The notes under the pieces were generated by a model that was not told the origin of the DNA, ran no database searches, and saw only the letters and a program-made list of their open reading frames with translations. A DNA stretch of 64,000 nucleotides. It comes from Pomacea canaliculata. Lineage: Eukaryota > Mollusca > Gastropoda > Architaenioglossa > Ampullariidae. Each line of letters starts with the position of its first letter. The stretch's first letter is position 1. Both the position numbers and the translations under genes were made by a program. This document shows, in pieces, positions 13,201 through 27,100 of the stretch. The stretch lies in the NCBI RefSeq assembly GCF_003073045.1, contig NC_037590.1:43564296-43628295 (forward strand). The letters run 5' to 3'.

Positions 13201-15507
13201 ATAAATTCCTTGAGTCTGTAAACATTCAGCCTTCTCCACTCAGCATATCTTTCCAGACCCCTGCACCGGCTATGAAAAGCAAGACAGTTACTTTTGACAG
13301 ACTTAACCCTCTCAGTGACCTTTCTCCTACAAGCGACCTCTTGACCTCCTTCGTGATAAATCCCAGTTTTGCATTTGCAACTATGCCTACCATACCTGCA
13401 ACACCTGCCTTTGACACTGGGCGGACCAAGGATGTGTATCATCATCACAGGAACTTAGAAGACATGCAATATAATTCTGGAGGTGATGACAGTTTGAGTT
13501 ATCTGTTGGGTGAACACAGTTTAAATGTTGGTCCGCTGACATCTTCAAGGTTGGAGGACTCTCTACCTCAGCCATCCAGACGCTTCTATCATTTCCCTCA
13601 CATCATCTTCAATTCTCGAAGAGCAGAAAGAGAGTAGTCTTTTACCTACCCCATCATTTCTACTGGAAAATCAGCTTTCTTCTTTATCTATATTGACAAA
13701 ACTAGTTGGAGACTTAGATCCGATATTTATTGTGTCGAAACAAACAAAACTCCCAAACTCCATGGAATACCCACAAGAATCTGAGGAACTCGCTTCTTCA
13801 AACATCGTTTCACCGAATTTAAGTGGTCGTCGTGAGATGTTTGTTTTTTCCTCTAGTTTATCACAAGCTCCGGCAACTTCTGCGACTACACTACTATACA
13901 AACCTGCTCCTCCTCCAGGTAGCGAACCTTTGCGAGAAAATTCCCAACTGAAAGTTTCCTTGGTAACCTCAGGGATATATGTGACAGATGATTCTGATGC
14001 CTCTTCTTCAGTTCTCCCAGTGCTGACAGTCTACAGCAAGAAGTGAGCAGTGCTTACCCTTCACCTTCTGGTACTGTAAGGTTAGACCATGGCTGGCCCG
14101 CAGACCATACGGGTAAGAACACCTCCACAGGTACCCCTCTGGTCCCCTCACCTGGTGTAACGGTGTCTCAGTGGATTACAGGTACAACCGATACCTTGGG
14201 TGCTGCTAAGGGAGGTGACTGCGGTGTGTCATCTACCAGCTTTGCCGGCGCAGACGACCACGTAGACTTGAAGTGAAGAGCGCGAGGAGGTCAGAACGAC
14301 CCGCCAGCGAGGCCGGCCAGCCTAAGTGAAAGACAGCACGTGACACACGAGGGCTCCACGTCACCTGCAGTGTCCTCTACCTCCCACCCAGGTGTAGACA
14401 AAAGTCTACCTGCAAGACAAAGTCACAGTAAGCATCTTTGGTTTTTTTTCCACAAGGATGTTTACGGATGAGTGAGCGTAAGGTAGACAAACATCAAAGG
14501 ACAACATGTAGAGTACAGGGTCCTACCCTTAGTTGTTTGCTTGGAGTAAAAACACATATTCCCCTCCCTCCCGCTGCCCCGACTGGACAATCGTGTGAAT
14601 GACTCACAGGACTAGGCTAAACTAGTGAATTCATTTGTTACGATATTTTAGCTGTTTGCTAAGAGTTGACCATCCAGCTAGTCTGTAACTGTATGTTGTG
14701 CAACCGCCGCTAGACGGTCATTGCATAAGACTTCTTGAGGACAGATGATAGATGATGGTAACATTCTTCTCAAACTCCGTAAAACTTTGGTTATTACTTT
14801 TAAAAATCTTTACTTTTATGTTTATCAGATTAGTTTATTCCTTTATGTAGCATTTCTTTTCCTCTGCTTTTTATTTCTTTCCTATTTTATAACTCCTTTT
14901 TTTTTATTTTGTTCGTTTGTTTCTCGCATCTCTTATAGTCTCGTCAAACACATTCATGTAACTGCTACTGTTTATATTGTTTTGTTGAATTTTACAAACA
15001 CATCCGAGCGGCTACTAACTAGGAAGGTTGTGTAACACCAAACATACACAACACTATGTCACAGCCCTCAAGGTTGGAGCTGCCATCGGGGTAGGACTAA
15101 TGTGTCTGAGTCTGGTTGTCATGGTAATTGTGCATCGCAGCAGACGACGAGAACGGGGAAGAGATGGTTTACTTCGAGATGGAAGGCTCTTGTTACAGGT
15201 AAATTCAGGGTAGACGTTTCTTGTAACGGGTACATTGAGTATTATAATATTATTATAATTCTCAGAGCCCAATGGACATTGATATTGATATACTTATTCT
15301 TCAACGTCCACTATCAGGGTATAAAATAAAAAAGTGAAATCATGTTGGTTTGGTTGTTTTCAGAGAGATGACAACATAAGACACTGCCTACTCAGGGCCC
15401 CGAGATGGTACCCGGGGTATAGCAGAGGGCTGCACAAGGCGACTGGCAGGGAAGAACTACAAGAAACTGATCAAATGGGAATTTCAACTGTCTGTCACAA
15501 AAAGTAG
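10227..15507 (+). CDS. Mucin-like Ser/Thr-rich single-pass type I membrane protein
   Basis: Phase-matched exons: 10227-10350 (ends phase 1), 11947-14427, 15065-15198, 15364-15507; about 960 codons. Exon 1 encodes a signal peptide (MASHESVLLLWSLFILSLRL, then QTAS). Exon 2 encodes a long ectodomain dominated by Ser, Thr, Pro and Asn, with degenerate repeats such as LSDTTPSN and TLSDTKPSN, typical of O-glycosylated stalks. Exon 3 encodes a membrane span (VGAAIGVGLMCLSLVVMVIV) and a basic stop-transfer (HRSRRRERGR). Exon 4 is a 47-residue cytoplasmic tail ending VCHKK. In exon 2 the open frame moves from frame 0 (to about 13.60 kb) to frame 1 (to about 14.03 kb) and back. There is also a TGA at 14274-14276, yet total exon length keeps the phase. 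This fits small consensus errors. A second donor at 10314 is also phase 1. I do not recognise a named family. Confidence 0.72.
10968..11063 (+). other. Possible alternative 96-nt exon inside intron 1 of the mucin-like gene
   Basis: The segment is bounded by a good acceptor (ctgttgtcag) and donor (TCG|GTGAGT). It is open in phase 0 (VDARGLLGEYHVTTRHPHR...). Because the neighbouring exons meet in phase 1, including it would bring in a TGA after about 26 codons. If spliced it would act as a truncating or poison exon, or belong to another transcript. It is predicted from splice signals only. Confidence 0.3.
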
Positions 15508-17279
15508 GCAGGTGTAAAGGTGTAAAAATGATTGATAAAAATCTTTAGTAACACTCTAATAGCTATATCACACTGAAATGTTTATCAACAGCCATGACAT
15601 ATATTCCATAATTTCTTCACATGGTGCATGACATGCATCATTAGTACGTGTGGCAAAAGATTTTATTTACTTTTTTATATGGCCTTCCTCACTGTCACCC
15701 ACTTCAACAGACAGGCCATTTTAAAATAGAAAATAGAGAACATCTATTCGTGGAGAGCCGAGATTGAATTCTCGAAAGGAAAGAAGATAAAGGAAACTAT
15801 TAAACTCGTAGAGTGTCATTACCAGCCTCCATCGCCCGCTCTCCCCACAGACTTAGAAGAGAGAGTGACTGTGTTTATACCTCTCATGACGATCTCTTGC
15901 CGACAAAAGAGGAAGATAACCTGAAGTTACCCATATAACCAGCGAAGTGCCTGGGTTCCTCCTTTGCTGCCTCACTTTATCACAGCAGGATCGCTGATAT
16001 TGCATCCATTGTATTCATTTACTTCTTCAGGAAGAACATCCTGTCCTGAAAGGTTTTAGAAATGAAATGATGGCCGCCCTCGTCATCGTCCCGCCCACAG
16101 GAGGCTAAACGGGGAAACAAGAATTTTCTCTTCTTTGTACAAGTGCTTGTAGTCGACAGTTTGCGTTTCTTTGATTTCACTTTTTAATAACAGAATTAGT
16201 TTTGAACAAAAAAAACTTTTTGATAAGATCGCTTTGAAGAAGTTATTGTGATTTGAAGGAGAAATTGCCTGTAGGAGCATTTGCAAAACTAATGAGTGTA
16301 AATAAATAACAAACACAACGGTCTCAGTGTTCTCGCTCATTATTGTGTTGACTGCCTTTACTGTCAGTTTATTTTCGTTAACAAGATAACAAGTATTTTT
16401 ATTTCACCAGTGATTCTAAATCCCGAGTGATTCGTATCGACAACAAAGGCTGAAGGATTTCATGTGAAAAAATGGAAAAAAGCTATGTAGGTCAACATTT
16501 TAAACTCTTGGACTCTGTTCTCTACCACTGTTGAAACCTAATCCCATGTAAAGGTTTCCTGATGTTGATCCACTGTACCACTCGTGACTGGCATCCTGTC
16601 CCTGGAGTCATCGCCAAGACGCAAATGTCAGACGCCCTGCCTCGCTGGCTGCGGAAGACAAAGACGAGAGAGTGTGGAGGACAGAAACAGGAGCAGGAGG
16701 AGCAAAGATCGAGGCCACAAAGAAGAGATCAGCAGGAAAGGAAGCTTCTAATGATCTTATTTTTCTTCAGCGAATGGCATCGACGTTTGCCAGTCGTTGT
16801 CCGGATCTTCTTCCAGGGATCGTGACACATTGATTCCCTTCTGGAAACGACCGCAGCGACCTTCCGTTGGCTGCCTGGTGACAGACAGAGCATTGACCAT
16901 CTTGACTCATACAGTTTCTTGAAATACAGTGTTGAAACATCACCACCACATTATGAGGATTCTGTGTACTAAAATAAGTAAATAAACACAAAACACAAAA
17001 GATAAAAGGAACTTTTAATAAATGCTGCAGTTAATAATTTTCGAGATAGTTTCGATACTGAGAAGCAAATGGCTTCCATTAAATCTGAATATTTTATGAT
17101 AATGATTGTGCCATAACCATCTTTATTGGCTTGTTTGTTGTAAAGCTTGCGACTGTCAGATACTGAAAAAGATACGAGAGTTTGAGGGAAAATGTCAACA
17201 TCAGTACCTGCGCGATTTACATGTGTTCTTGTCATTCTGTTATCGGGGTTATATCAGTGCAGTTTAGCCAGTTCTATGA
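15508..17279. other. 3' flank of mucin-like gene, no further gene seen
   Basis: No spliced or single-exon coding model was found. It probably includes the 3' UTR of the mucin-like gene; an AATAAA within gtaaataaataac lies near 16300. Short open frames around 16560-16990 are not conserved as frames in the B copy. Confidence 0.45.
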
Positions 17280-17284
17280 ACAGA

Positions 17285-17390
17285 TGTCACATACAGAGAA
17301 AGAGCAGGCACCGAGACGAGAGTTGAACCCAGGACAGTTAAGCTTCACTGTGTTGCACACCGGACTGTCCATCCTATGACCAGGTGATCC
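17285..17390 (-). mobile_element. tRNA-derived SINE head (candidate), minus strand; B copy at about 31690-31815
   Basis: The reverse complement shows a tRNA-like arrangement. An A-box-like TCATAGGATGGACAG (from 17383 leftwards) precedes a strong B-box GGGTTCAACTC (around 17331-17320) at about the right spacing. The cloverleaf is imperfect and no intact tRNA can be folded by eye, so a SINE head is more likely than a tRNA gene. Confidence 0.4.
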
Positions 17391-17519
17391 TGTATGACTG
17401 GACTTTGACATTGGACATTTCGTTTGACATGGACATTAGTGAGTTGACAGATTAGAAAAAGACTTATAAATACTTGGGAATAAGACATAGAGACCAAGAC
17501 TTATTTTTTGAGTCCTTGT

Positions 17520-18198
17520 CTGACTTGTAGTTCACGAGGTGCACTGTACTTGATGCTCACATCAGATCGTTGAGACCTCGCCCACCCCAGACGTGCACGT
17601 GCAGGTGAGAATCAACACAACGCCTCGTGCAAGGTGTGGTCGTGGAGAGGAGGGGTGTACTTTGTCACACAGGTGTAGGCTATGTAATTGTGTTTGTGTG
17701 TGTTAGAGTGTATGTGTGTGATTGAGAGAGATAAAGAGTTAGAGAGAGGCTATCAGCGTGTACGCACGGGTGCGTGCTTGTGCGTATGTAAGTGTGTACG
17801 GGCTTTAGCATGACAAGAGTGCATGATCATGCGAGCTAAGCATCTTTACCAACGATTGCTAAGCAGTTTAGTAACTCAAGGGAGACAACTTCCTGCCAGC
17901 CACGGTTGTCTCCTCATGATCACGACATTTCCCAATCTCGCCGCCCACCTGTGTGTGGCGACACCGTACAGCGGGTACGCGCCACCACACTGTGGTCGTC
18001 ACCGTCTCACCACCTGGAGTGGAGCACTTGAGACTGAGAGGCGAACAGCTACACGACAAGGCTGTGCACCCCGAGTACACCACACACAACTCATCTTCAC
18101 AACAATCTCACAAAGCTAACAACACAAACCTCGGATTGTCTACTTCGCCACAGACGACATCGCTTTTATCATCTCGGGGGATGCACTTGGGCTGCAAC
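17520..18198 (+). promoter_or_regulatory. Putative promoter / 5' UTR region of the secreted coiled-coil gene
   Basis: The stretch immediately upstream of the start codon is more GC- and CpG-rich than its surroundings. It includes a possible 5' UTR splice donor (cacgtgcag|gtgaga near 17605) and a 9-bp inverted repeat GGAGACAAC...GTTGTCTCC at 17881-17913. It is open in the frame of the start for some distance, so a longer N-terminus (ATG at 18181) is possible. However, the signal peptide begins best at 18199. Confidence 0.35.
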
Positions 18199-21100
18199 AT
18201 GATCCACTCGGTCGTCGTGTTACTTTGTGTGTGCCTTTGTTTGTTTATCACCATTAACGGCTACCCAGCAGGATTTCCAGGTGAGTACAAAAATATCAAA
18301 GACATTTTTTTGAACTGTTTGTCATGGCGTCTGAGCGTTCGCGCAGTTTTCTGTCAGTTAAAATGTCAGACTTTAGCAGAGGACGAATAAACGTTTGATT
18401 TCTTCGATTTTTGTCTGCACGTGACACAGTTGTAGCCTCAGCTAAATGTCGACGGGTACAAGTGGAATGCGATTGATAAAACCGTGAAGGACCGCACCTA
18501 ACAATGCAAAAGCAAACAGCGAAACATGTTTGTTTGGATTGTAGACCTTCTCCGTCTGACAGCAATGGAGGGCGACACACAGACACCAGCCTCTGCTCCT
18601 CACATCTCACGTGGACAAGAAATCATGTCAAGTAGTTTGTGGACAGAAGGATGTCAACTTTATCCTCACAGTCACAGTAGTTGGTTAATGAAACACGAAA
18701 TTAACTGAGGAGCAAGAATGGTTGATCATAGACAGATCGGGTATCCAGTCCACACTGCTTGTCATGCTACATGACTGCTCCTCCGTGTGTGTGTGTGATA
18801 ATTTTATTCCTGGGGTAGTGTTTGAATGTTTATTTGTTTGTGTAGCGTGTATCCAACTAAAATTCACATACACACCCACACCCACACACACTATTATCTG
18901 TTTGCACCGATGGTGACTGTCACTAGTTTTAGTTATTATTCTGTTCGTCAGGAACATTCTAAAGTTCTTCCCTCTGAAAGATGAGTTAAACAATTATTTG
19001 AGCCTCTTATCGAGGTCTTGCTTACTTTAGCAGCCGGTAAATCAGGATCCACACAACTGAAGGCTCGGGTGTTGAAGGCAAATATGCAATGTGATGTATC
19101 CCGGGTGCGTAGCAAGGGGTGTACTACAACTGTTTCCTGTCGACTCAGTGCCCTCTGACCTTTACTGATAACCTCAGCCTCGTTGTGAGATGGATGGGGC
19201 CCTGGGAGGAGGGCATCGGTGCAGTGTGTTTGACCTCCACCATAGTAGCAATAATCAGATATCAGGATCTGACATTAACTCTTATCATTTGTGTACAAAA
19301 TAATTCTGTATTGTAATATTATTTAAATACGAAACTACTATATATATTATTTATTTCAAATATCTGCAGTGTTTACAATGTTGCAATGACAATCTAAATT
19401 ATTAAAGCTGTTATGATATGAAACTCATCAATCTGTGATCACACATTGCACATCTCATTCTATTATTATAATTAGTATTTTTTGTGTCTGCTTCATCCAC
19501 AAACAGTCCAATGTACATGTCGATATAATTCAAAAGAATAAATATAAACTTGTTTATAATCTACTTTTTGCTGTTTTGCAGAAAGACGTGTTTCGAGAGA
19601 CCTTGACCAGGTACCTGTAGTTTTCTCCTTGTATGGGACCACAACATCATAAAAGATGTTGCAGAAAAATATAATGATATCAGAACAGGGGTTGAAGCTG
19701 AAATAATAGTTGTAATGATTGTTTTCACTCCAAAAGTGCCTTGTGAAAGCCGCCGTCTGTAATCATTTTGTGATTCCACCATGGCTTTCTTCGGGACAGA
19801 GACAATGACTGATGCTTTGAAACAATGTCCGACCACAGTGAGATGGAGATGGGGATGGGGATGGGGAGGGACTGTGTTCCAGACAGAAGAGGACTAGTTG
19901 GTACAGTAGGAGACACAGTCAGTGCCAGCTGCTTTCCTAAACATTTGTTGCCGGAATAAGTTGCTCACCTCGTGTTCACTTATCACAAGGGGAAGTGGTA
20001 GTTGTGAGCTGTGGTGGCCACTGGTGTTGTTACTGTTTTGATCAAATGGTTTTATATAGTGATAGCTCAATGAGAAAATTAGCTTGATTAAATAACCCAT
20101 CACCAGTACCAGGCAATCTAGACACCTTTATTCAATTTTTGGAGCTACTCAGCTGTCGACTCCGCGAGAAACTTTGTGTAGACGTCACTAGCACAAGGGA
20201 GATAATTTACTTCGTCCAAAGGTTGAAGAGGAGAGTTATCGTTTCAATGACTCCGTGAACACTTGTCAGTCTCTCTAGTCGGGGAGATTTATGTCAGAGG
20301 AACAGCTTTCTTTCTTGTGCACTAGAGAGATCATGGTAGATAAAAACATGTCACAGGGAGGTTGACTGCAGTGTTACAAGTCGTAACTGTAACGCTGACC
20401 TGCTTACCTCCGCCTGAATGAAACAAAAGACGATCTGAGAGGTTTATCAGGGGAAAGAAGAGGAGCATACTCTTACTTTCAGTCGACAATGTCTTTAACA
20501 CGCAGTAAATCTTTATTAGTGTACACCAATGTACCTTAGTTTTCTCAAACAACAAAATAAAACATATTTTAGAATAAAAGGCCGTCGGTCGTCATGTTTA
20601 CCCACGCCTTCTGTTTGTAATTTGCTTTTCTGGTCTGCAAATTTTACTTTTCATAAATATACCTTTAGCAATAAAAATAAATATAACCTTTAGCAATAAT
20701 TCCTACAAATTACACTTAATGATTGTTGCCTTTTCTGTCTTCCAGGCTGAGACTCTGCGCACCCAGGTGTGTAAACTTCTTCTTTATTATCATGCGATGT
20801 GTTTCCTAACAATGTACTAAGGTGCTGAAGTGGTTGTGTTGTATGAATTCATTCTCGTATTTATTATTTCTTATAATTTTTTGTTTTAAGAATTTAATTT
20901 TCATTGGGCATAGAATTATTTAGGGATGTCCAAATATGTCAAATATTAAAAAAAATATACAATAATTATCTACAATTAAATATAGTTTTATATTATATAT
21001 AAATATATAGTATGCATAGTTTGTAACTGTCCATATTTTTTCAGCTGAAACGATTGCAAGAGAAGGTAAGGTACACTAAACTTTTTTGGATTTAGCTATA

Positions 21101-24100
21101 TGACATTTCCTTATTGACAAATCAGCTGCATTTTACTTTTTGGTTTAAATTTCTTCTCCGTTAAAATAGTTCTTCTCCCCGACAGATCGGTTTGTGCAAT
21201 TACTAATCATACAAAGACCCGCGATACAAAATAAGACAAACCACAATTACAGGAGGTACGATGATGTAGTAATCACACCTAATGTTACTATGAAACTTGT
21301 AAAACAAGGTGTTGTGGAATCGCTGGCAAAAGTGATTTGTTTTTTGTAGCGCTATTTCATGAACTCTGTATCAGATTTCCATCTGGAGCCATGAGATGGG
21401 GTTCGGCCGACTCCCGAGATGCGCCGCGCGCGAGAGTCAGCGAGAACGACGACAACGCGGAGTCGGACATCAGCAGCCTCGCCAACGATCCGCACGCCCA
21501 GACTATCAGCCCATCTCGGACAACCAACGAAAGATTCAGAGCTTGGGAAACTCTGTCAGATCAAACCTGTCTCACAGGTAGAGGAGTTTCATAGTCAGTT
21601 TGTTATCAAAGACAAACTGTTAAACTTCACACAGGCTGCTGTCAACATTACCCATAGTTATTTTTCACCTGTCGTTTGCCTGTATTTATTTTTCAACTGT
21701 CTGCTGCTCCGGAAGCTCGACCTCTGTGTTTATGCTATGAATTCGTATTTTTTATTTGCTAAAGCCTCATTGAATCCTACTGTATTTTCATACTTTGTAT
21801 CTTCTTTAAAAGATTTTTATGTTATCTTCAGCCAAAAGCTGTTTTTCTTATATAGTAAATTACGGTACACATCAAGTTCTTACGATATTACTGTGTTAGT
21901 GGATGATTATGATGTTTGTTTAGTTTCAAAGAGCTTAGAAAGCGAGTGCTAACAAGAGCCTTCTCAGACACGAGTGGATAAAAAATTCAGCAGAAGGGTA
22001 ATGTTACAGAAGTTCTTTCTCGCTTGTCAGATGAGGGAACCTCGAAAAATGTTTCAGTAAAGTTACTTAATTATTTTATTTTATGAATCATGTTTAATAG
22101 ATTTGCATTCAGAATAAACACGCTAATCAACTGCAATATAAAGGACAACACGAGAGCCAAAACACAAGAACGAAACTTTGCCAATAGACGATGCTGCAGC
22201 GTGTGAAGAGATAGAGTTGTTCTGTCTCAGAGTACCTTGTGACAACTATCTTCCTCAAGGAGGGAGACGAAAGTCCCTCAGGTCTGCCAATGGAGGAGAG
22301 TCTGACACGAGGGCAGCAGATGGAGCCATCTACAGAATGTTGCTTCGTATGTACAGCAAACAGTCGACAGCAAAGTGAACTCTGGTCACGAGGACGCCCC
22401 AATGCGAGTATGACAAGTTTGCTTGACACTTGAGATGTCACATCCTTGTAAGTAATCCTTAAAATTGAAAAATCTGCTAACAACATCAAACAAACTGGTT
22501 AACATCAAGCTCTTTTTAAATCTTTATTTGCTACTCCATCAATTTTTTGGTTGGTGTGATTTTCATTTTCTCTTTCGTCTATTTCGTTTATCGGCGTTTT
22601 ACTTCTTTCATATGTTTGCTTATTTTGTTTTGCTCCTGCTTCATTTTTTTCCTTTAATTCATTTCGATATATAAAGAATTGTTGGAGAACAATCACTTAA
22701 ACATGATCAAGATTTTCTGATGGAGAAGAGGTTCTGATTGATTCTTAAAGCTGGGAAAGTTGAAATCTTGTGATCTGATGAATGAATGTGGGAACGCATT
22801 ACTAGCTGACTTTTTGGTATGAGTTTGGACTTTCTATTAGTTTATCTATATATATGTGTGTGGAAAATACTGTTTAATCTCTCCTAAAAAGATGGAAACA
22901 TTTTATTTTCGAAAGAAGTGCAGCAAGACACGACAGGAAGGACACACACCTTCCAAAGTGACAGTGAGTTTCGAGACGCAGTGAGTCTCAGGTGTAAAGG
23001 TAGATGATGATGGTTGGTCCCACACGAAGTGGTGGACTTGTCGCTATATAGAAGATGTTGTATTCAAGTGGAGTTGATTTTTGTAATAAATATGAAATAT
23101 GTGTGACAGAACTTTTTAATTTAGTAATAATTAGTATTATGGTTTCATGTTCACGTTATTTGAGTGAAATGTAACTCCTAACTCTTACAAAAGGGGGAAA
23201 AAAAAGAATTATTTACGTACACATAAGAAGGAGATCAATAACAGTACGTTAGAAGTTTGTTTTCTCTTGCACATATTTGTAAACTGTTCACAGGAATCTT
23301 TGTATTTTCATTTTTTACATACACCATTGCAGTGCTGGAAGCGTTCGAAGTGAAACTTTTGAAATATCGACTCGCGAACAAGCCGGCTTTTCTGTTGAGA
23401 AATACATGCCGACTTCGAAAAAAGAAGTAAGACACACACACACACATTGTATGCTAGTGAATAAATGTTGAGTTTGTGTGTATGTCTGTGTTTTAAGGAG
23501 AAATAGCAGTCAAACTCAATGTAACTATTATCCTGCTAAAGACCCACTGGTGCTCCAGTCAGAGACCAGCAGACGAGGCTGCAGACCTCAAGAGCACTGG
23601 ACGAGTTGGATCGCTCCCCAGCTGTAGTTGTCCATGATGTGCAATGTATATGAATCTGTTTGGAACTCACTCACAGTCGAACTTCCGATCCCACGTGTTC
23701 ATGGCAAAAATCAAACCTCTGAAGTTTCTTAAATTATGTCCGCAGAGAAGCTACAGTCTGAGTTGTTCTCAGTAATATTCAGGACACAGATGTTGCGATT
23801 TTAAGCGCTCGTGCAGTTGTCAACTAATTACTGTCTCCTTAAATAAACAGCCACACATAATGGCAGTATTGAGATAAATTCTCATCCAAGTTGCTAGCCA
23901 TTTTTGTGTTTGTTTCTAAAATAGCTTAAAAACAAGGTGATTTAGTGAAAGAACATATTAAAATTTAAAGACATCCATTTCATTTTCGTAAAAGAAAATT
24001 TTTTTTATCTAACACTTTTCGCTTGGCGTCCCTAATTGCCACTATTTCGGTTTCTATTTTCTTTTTTCGAGTCTAAAGCACTGACAGCTTTGATATGATA

Positions 24101-27100
24101 CATATCCACAAACGGTCTGTGACATGTTGTTATGACATTCATGTAACACCGTGTCTCAGCATGCATATCTCAGCAGCAACTATGGTTAATTGCCTGCACC
24201 TGCTTACTCAGGCTCCACTATTTCCACATCTACTTCTGTCACAATAATTTCTCTGCCTTCACATACTAACTATATATTAATTAACCAATAATCGCAAAAG
24301 CCAATCGAAATCATTTAGTACAGACACTTTATCACGTTATATAAGGATTAATTTGTTTAGTTAGATAATCCTGTTCTCATACTTCACTCTTGTCTCTGTG
24401 CATATCATAAAAATGAAAGTTACTAAGGATTGGAACAGAGGGATAAATCATCATATTTGGATAAGGTGCTGATATGGGAAGTCCGCAACAGCAATCACCG
24501 AAGTGAGATTATGAATTGTAATGATTCACTAAACGACAATTGAGAGACTTGTTTGTTCTTATGGATTGCGGCGAAAATGACAGAAATAAACAAGGACACA
24601 TTACAGTCCTGTGTACCCCCTTCATCTCTATATCAGAATATCTATTNNNNNNNNNNNNNNNNNNNNNNNNNNNNNNNNNNNNNNNNNNNNNNNNNNNNNN
24701 NNNNNNNNNNNNNNNNNNNNNNNNNNNNNNNNNNNNNNNNNNNNNNACGGATCTGCACAGCGTACCATATGAATTCGTACGAAAAGGCCTCTAAGGCAGG
24801 TTAGGTTTTATGGAGTCTACGGAGACCTGCAGAGACTGTATTAAACATGGGATTGTGTCTCAACAAAATGTAGTTTTATTTGGTCTTCCTTGCATAATCA
24901 AGGCAAGCGGAGGTGAATATCTCTATACTGAATTCTGGGTAAGTTCTGGTAACTGTCTGCAACAAGAGGGGATATACATCATTATGTGCTTCCACTTTCT
25001 TAGCTGGTTTCGCTTCATTCGGTATCCTGTGCTCTTGCTGAACAGACAAAATTTGTCATCAAATCACTTTGAATTCGCTGCGCAGTTAGCACACGAAGTG
25101 CGTTTTCTGCTAGACTAGTTTATGTGGGACTCGGTGTGTGTGTGAGAGAGAGAAGCGTGTGTGATTACTGAAATAAAAATCACATGACGAGAATATTTTG
25201 AATGGGCAAGTCAGATATGGTGAACATGCAGGCTGGCTGGGGAAGATTATAGACTATCAACGGTAGAAATGCAATAATTGCAATGAGTAATATGTAACTG
25301 AAAACATCCAAGCTTAAGAATCTATTTCTTGAAAGTTAGCCTGCTTTTTCGATAATCCCTTGGCTCTTTTCGGCGTTTTTGTTTTTGCTTTTGCTTTTGC
25401 TCACAAGTCCGTTCACTATCGTATTATCGTTTTGGCTTTTTCTTCTTTAGTAATTAATGATATACGTCGCGCTATCTTATCTGCATCTTAACAACTAATT
25501 TTTTCGGCTCTATTATCTTCTAACCACACAAATGAAAATAGTAAAAATGAGGCCTTGATATGACAAAATGAATATGGTGACTAGTAATGGAGCCGTAACA
25601 TTCACCTCCATACACTAAGAAACGATTGGTGATTTCTAAAAAAGCGAGGAGAATAGAATACCATCAATAACGTGCTTCTCATCCATCCCCTCAGCCTCGT
25701 CTGATCCGCAACAGCCTTCCATCCCACCGCCAGTCTTCTTGGCTTTGTCACGTCTGCGGAATCAATTGCAGCAAGGAATGGAAGGAAATGGCTAATGACA
25801 AAGCTGAGTGGCCTAAGACTGGCTGTCAGCCTCTACCTGCCAGTGTCGAGGGCCAAACCCTGGTCGGAGCAGAGGGTGGCCTCCCTTTGTCAGGCCGGTC
25901 AAATAGATATCACTATCGCAGACTTATACTGCACCTCTGGTGCTAGATTAACCAGCAGGCAAGCGACTACCGGCAGAACAGGGAAATGGTGGCCTCTATC
26001 CTATACACCTAGTTACAACCTGTTCAGATTCAACTAGTACACAGCGGACATCCTTAACTAACAGTGGATCACCGACCGTTATGAACATTAGCGACCTAAA
26101 GCTGATTCTTCCAGTTGCGGCCCCCTCTATTACGCTTTGAATCATCATCTCTCAGATACACACCTAACCAAGCATCCTGTGCGGATAACAAACACAAGTA
26201 CCTGCTATACGATAAAATGAACTTAATCTAATACAAAGCCTAGCAACGCACGAGGTAATGAAGAACCTCTATGGTCTACAAATACAAATCAACTGGCTCC
26301 TCATAAACCTTGTATACAGATAACATAGCAACACTTGCTGCCATGGGAGCCCCTCTGACATACACTCACACTATCTAGATGGAACATAGAACTGTTCTTG
26401 ACACCTACAAAAGCAATGTGCAGATGACATTATACTAGAAGCCTTACAACTTGTCTAGCACACCGTCCCTTGGATCCTCTGTCGCCGAGGAAATCGACCT
26501 ATCATTCTAGCTGCCAAGGTAACACTAGAAACTACAGGACTGGGCACAGGTACGATGCTAGCAACATCAAGAAACTCTGCACGTGGCTCACCTGGAAACA
26601 CTAGCAACATGGGAAATTCCCTGATCTGATTTTTCTCTGCATGCTGACATTCGGGGTACTGCATTCTTATGTCCACTCGCATACATTGGAGGAAGGAATG
26701 AACTGAGCACGCTGATATTAAGGGGAAAACTAAAAGAGGGTTCAATGCCAGCGCCCGACAGCGAACACACCAGAGCTCCAGAAGAGCTTATAAGTCTAGA
26801 ATAAGAATTTCCTTAGCTTCACGAAAGTCCTGAGAGATGGTATCAAAAACAGAAGTACAGCAAGTACCGGAGCTGCCTAAAGGCGGGCTACACCTATCAC
26901 AGTAGCCGCAAGGCGGGCCTGGAGCAAACAGTCACCGGTGAGACTTACGTGACATCTGCAGTTTTTCTTCTGGATTCCAGGGAGTAAAAAGATAATATTA
27001 CTTATTTAGAACTCAAAATCGTCTTGTTGAAGAAATCTGTGGCCACTGGGTACGAACTGAATAATCATTACAGAAATATCCACACAGCATTTATCGCAAT

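Larger units (their letters stand above)
11150..24646. other. Segment A: first copy of a 13.5-kb collinear duplicate, ends at the gap
   Basis: The whole segment aligns in order with 24840-39450. Example anchors: cagcctcgtctgatccgc at 11944 and 25692, the 21-nt exon at 21045 and 35759, and the last bases before the gap (tctatatcagaa) with 39441. A is clean to about 21.1 kb. Beyond that point it carries many single-base losses relative to B, for example exon 5 at 21375-21577, which is 203 nt here against an in-frame 213 nt in B. I interpret this as the error-prone end of a contig. Confidence 0.85.

Noticed and set aside
16562-16991. Open frames on both strands
   Set aside because: The frames are not retained in the B copy and have no splice partners.
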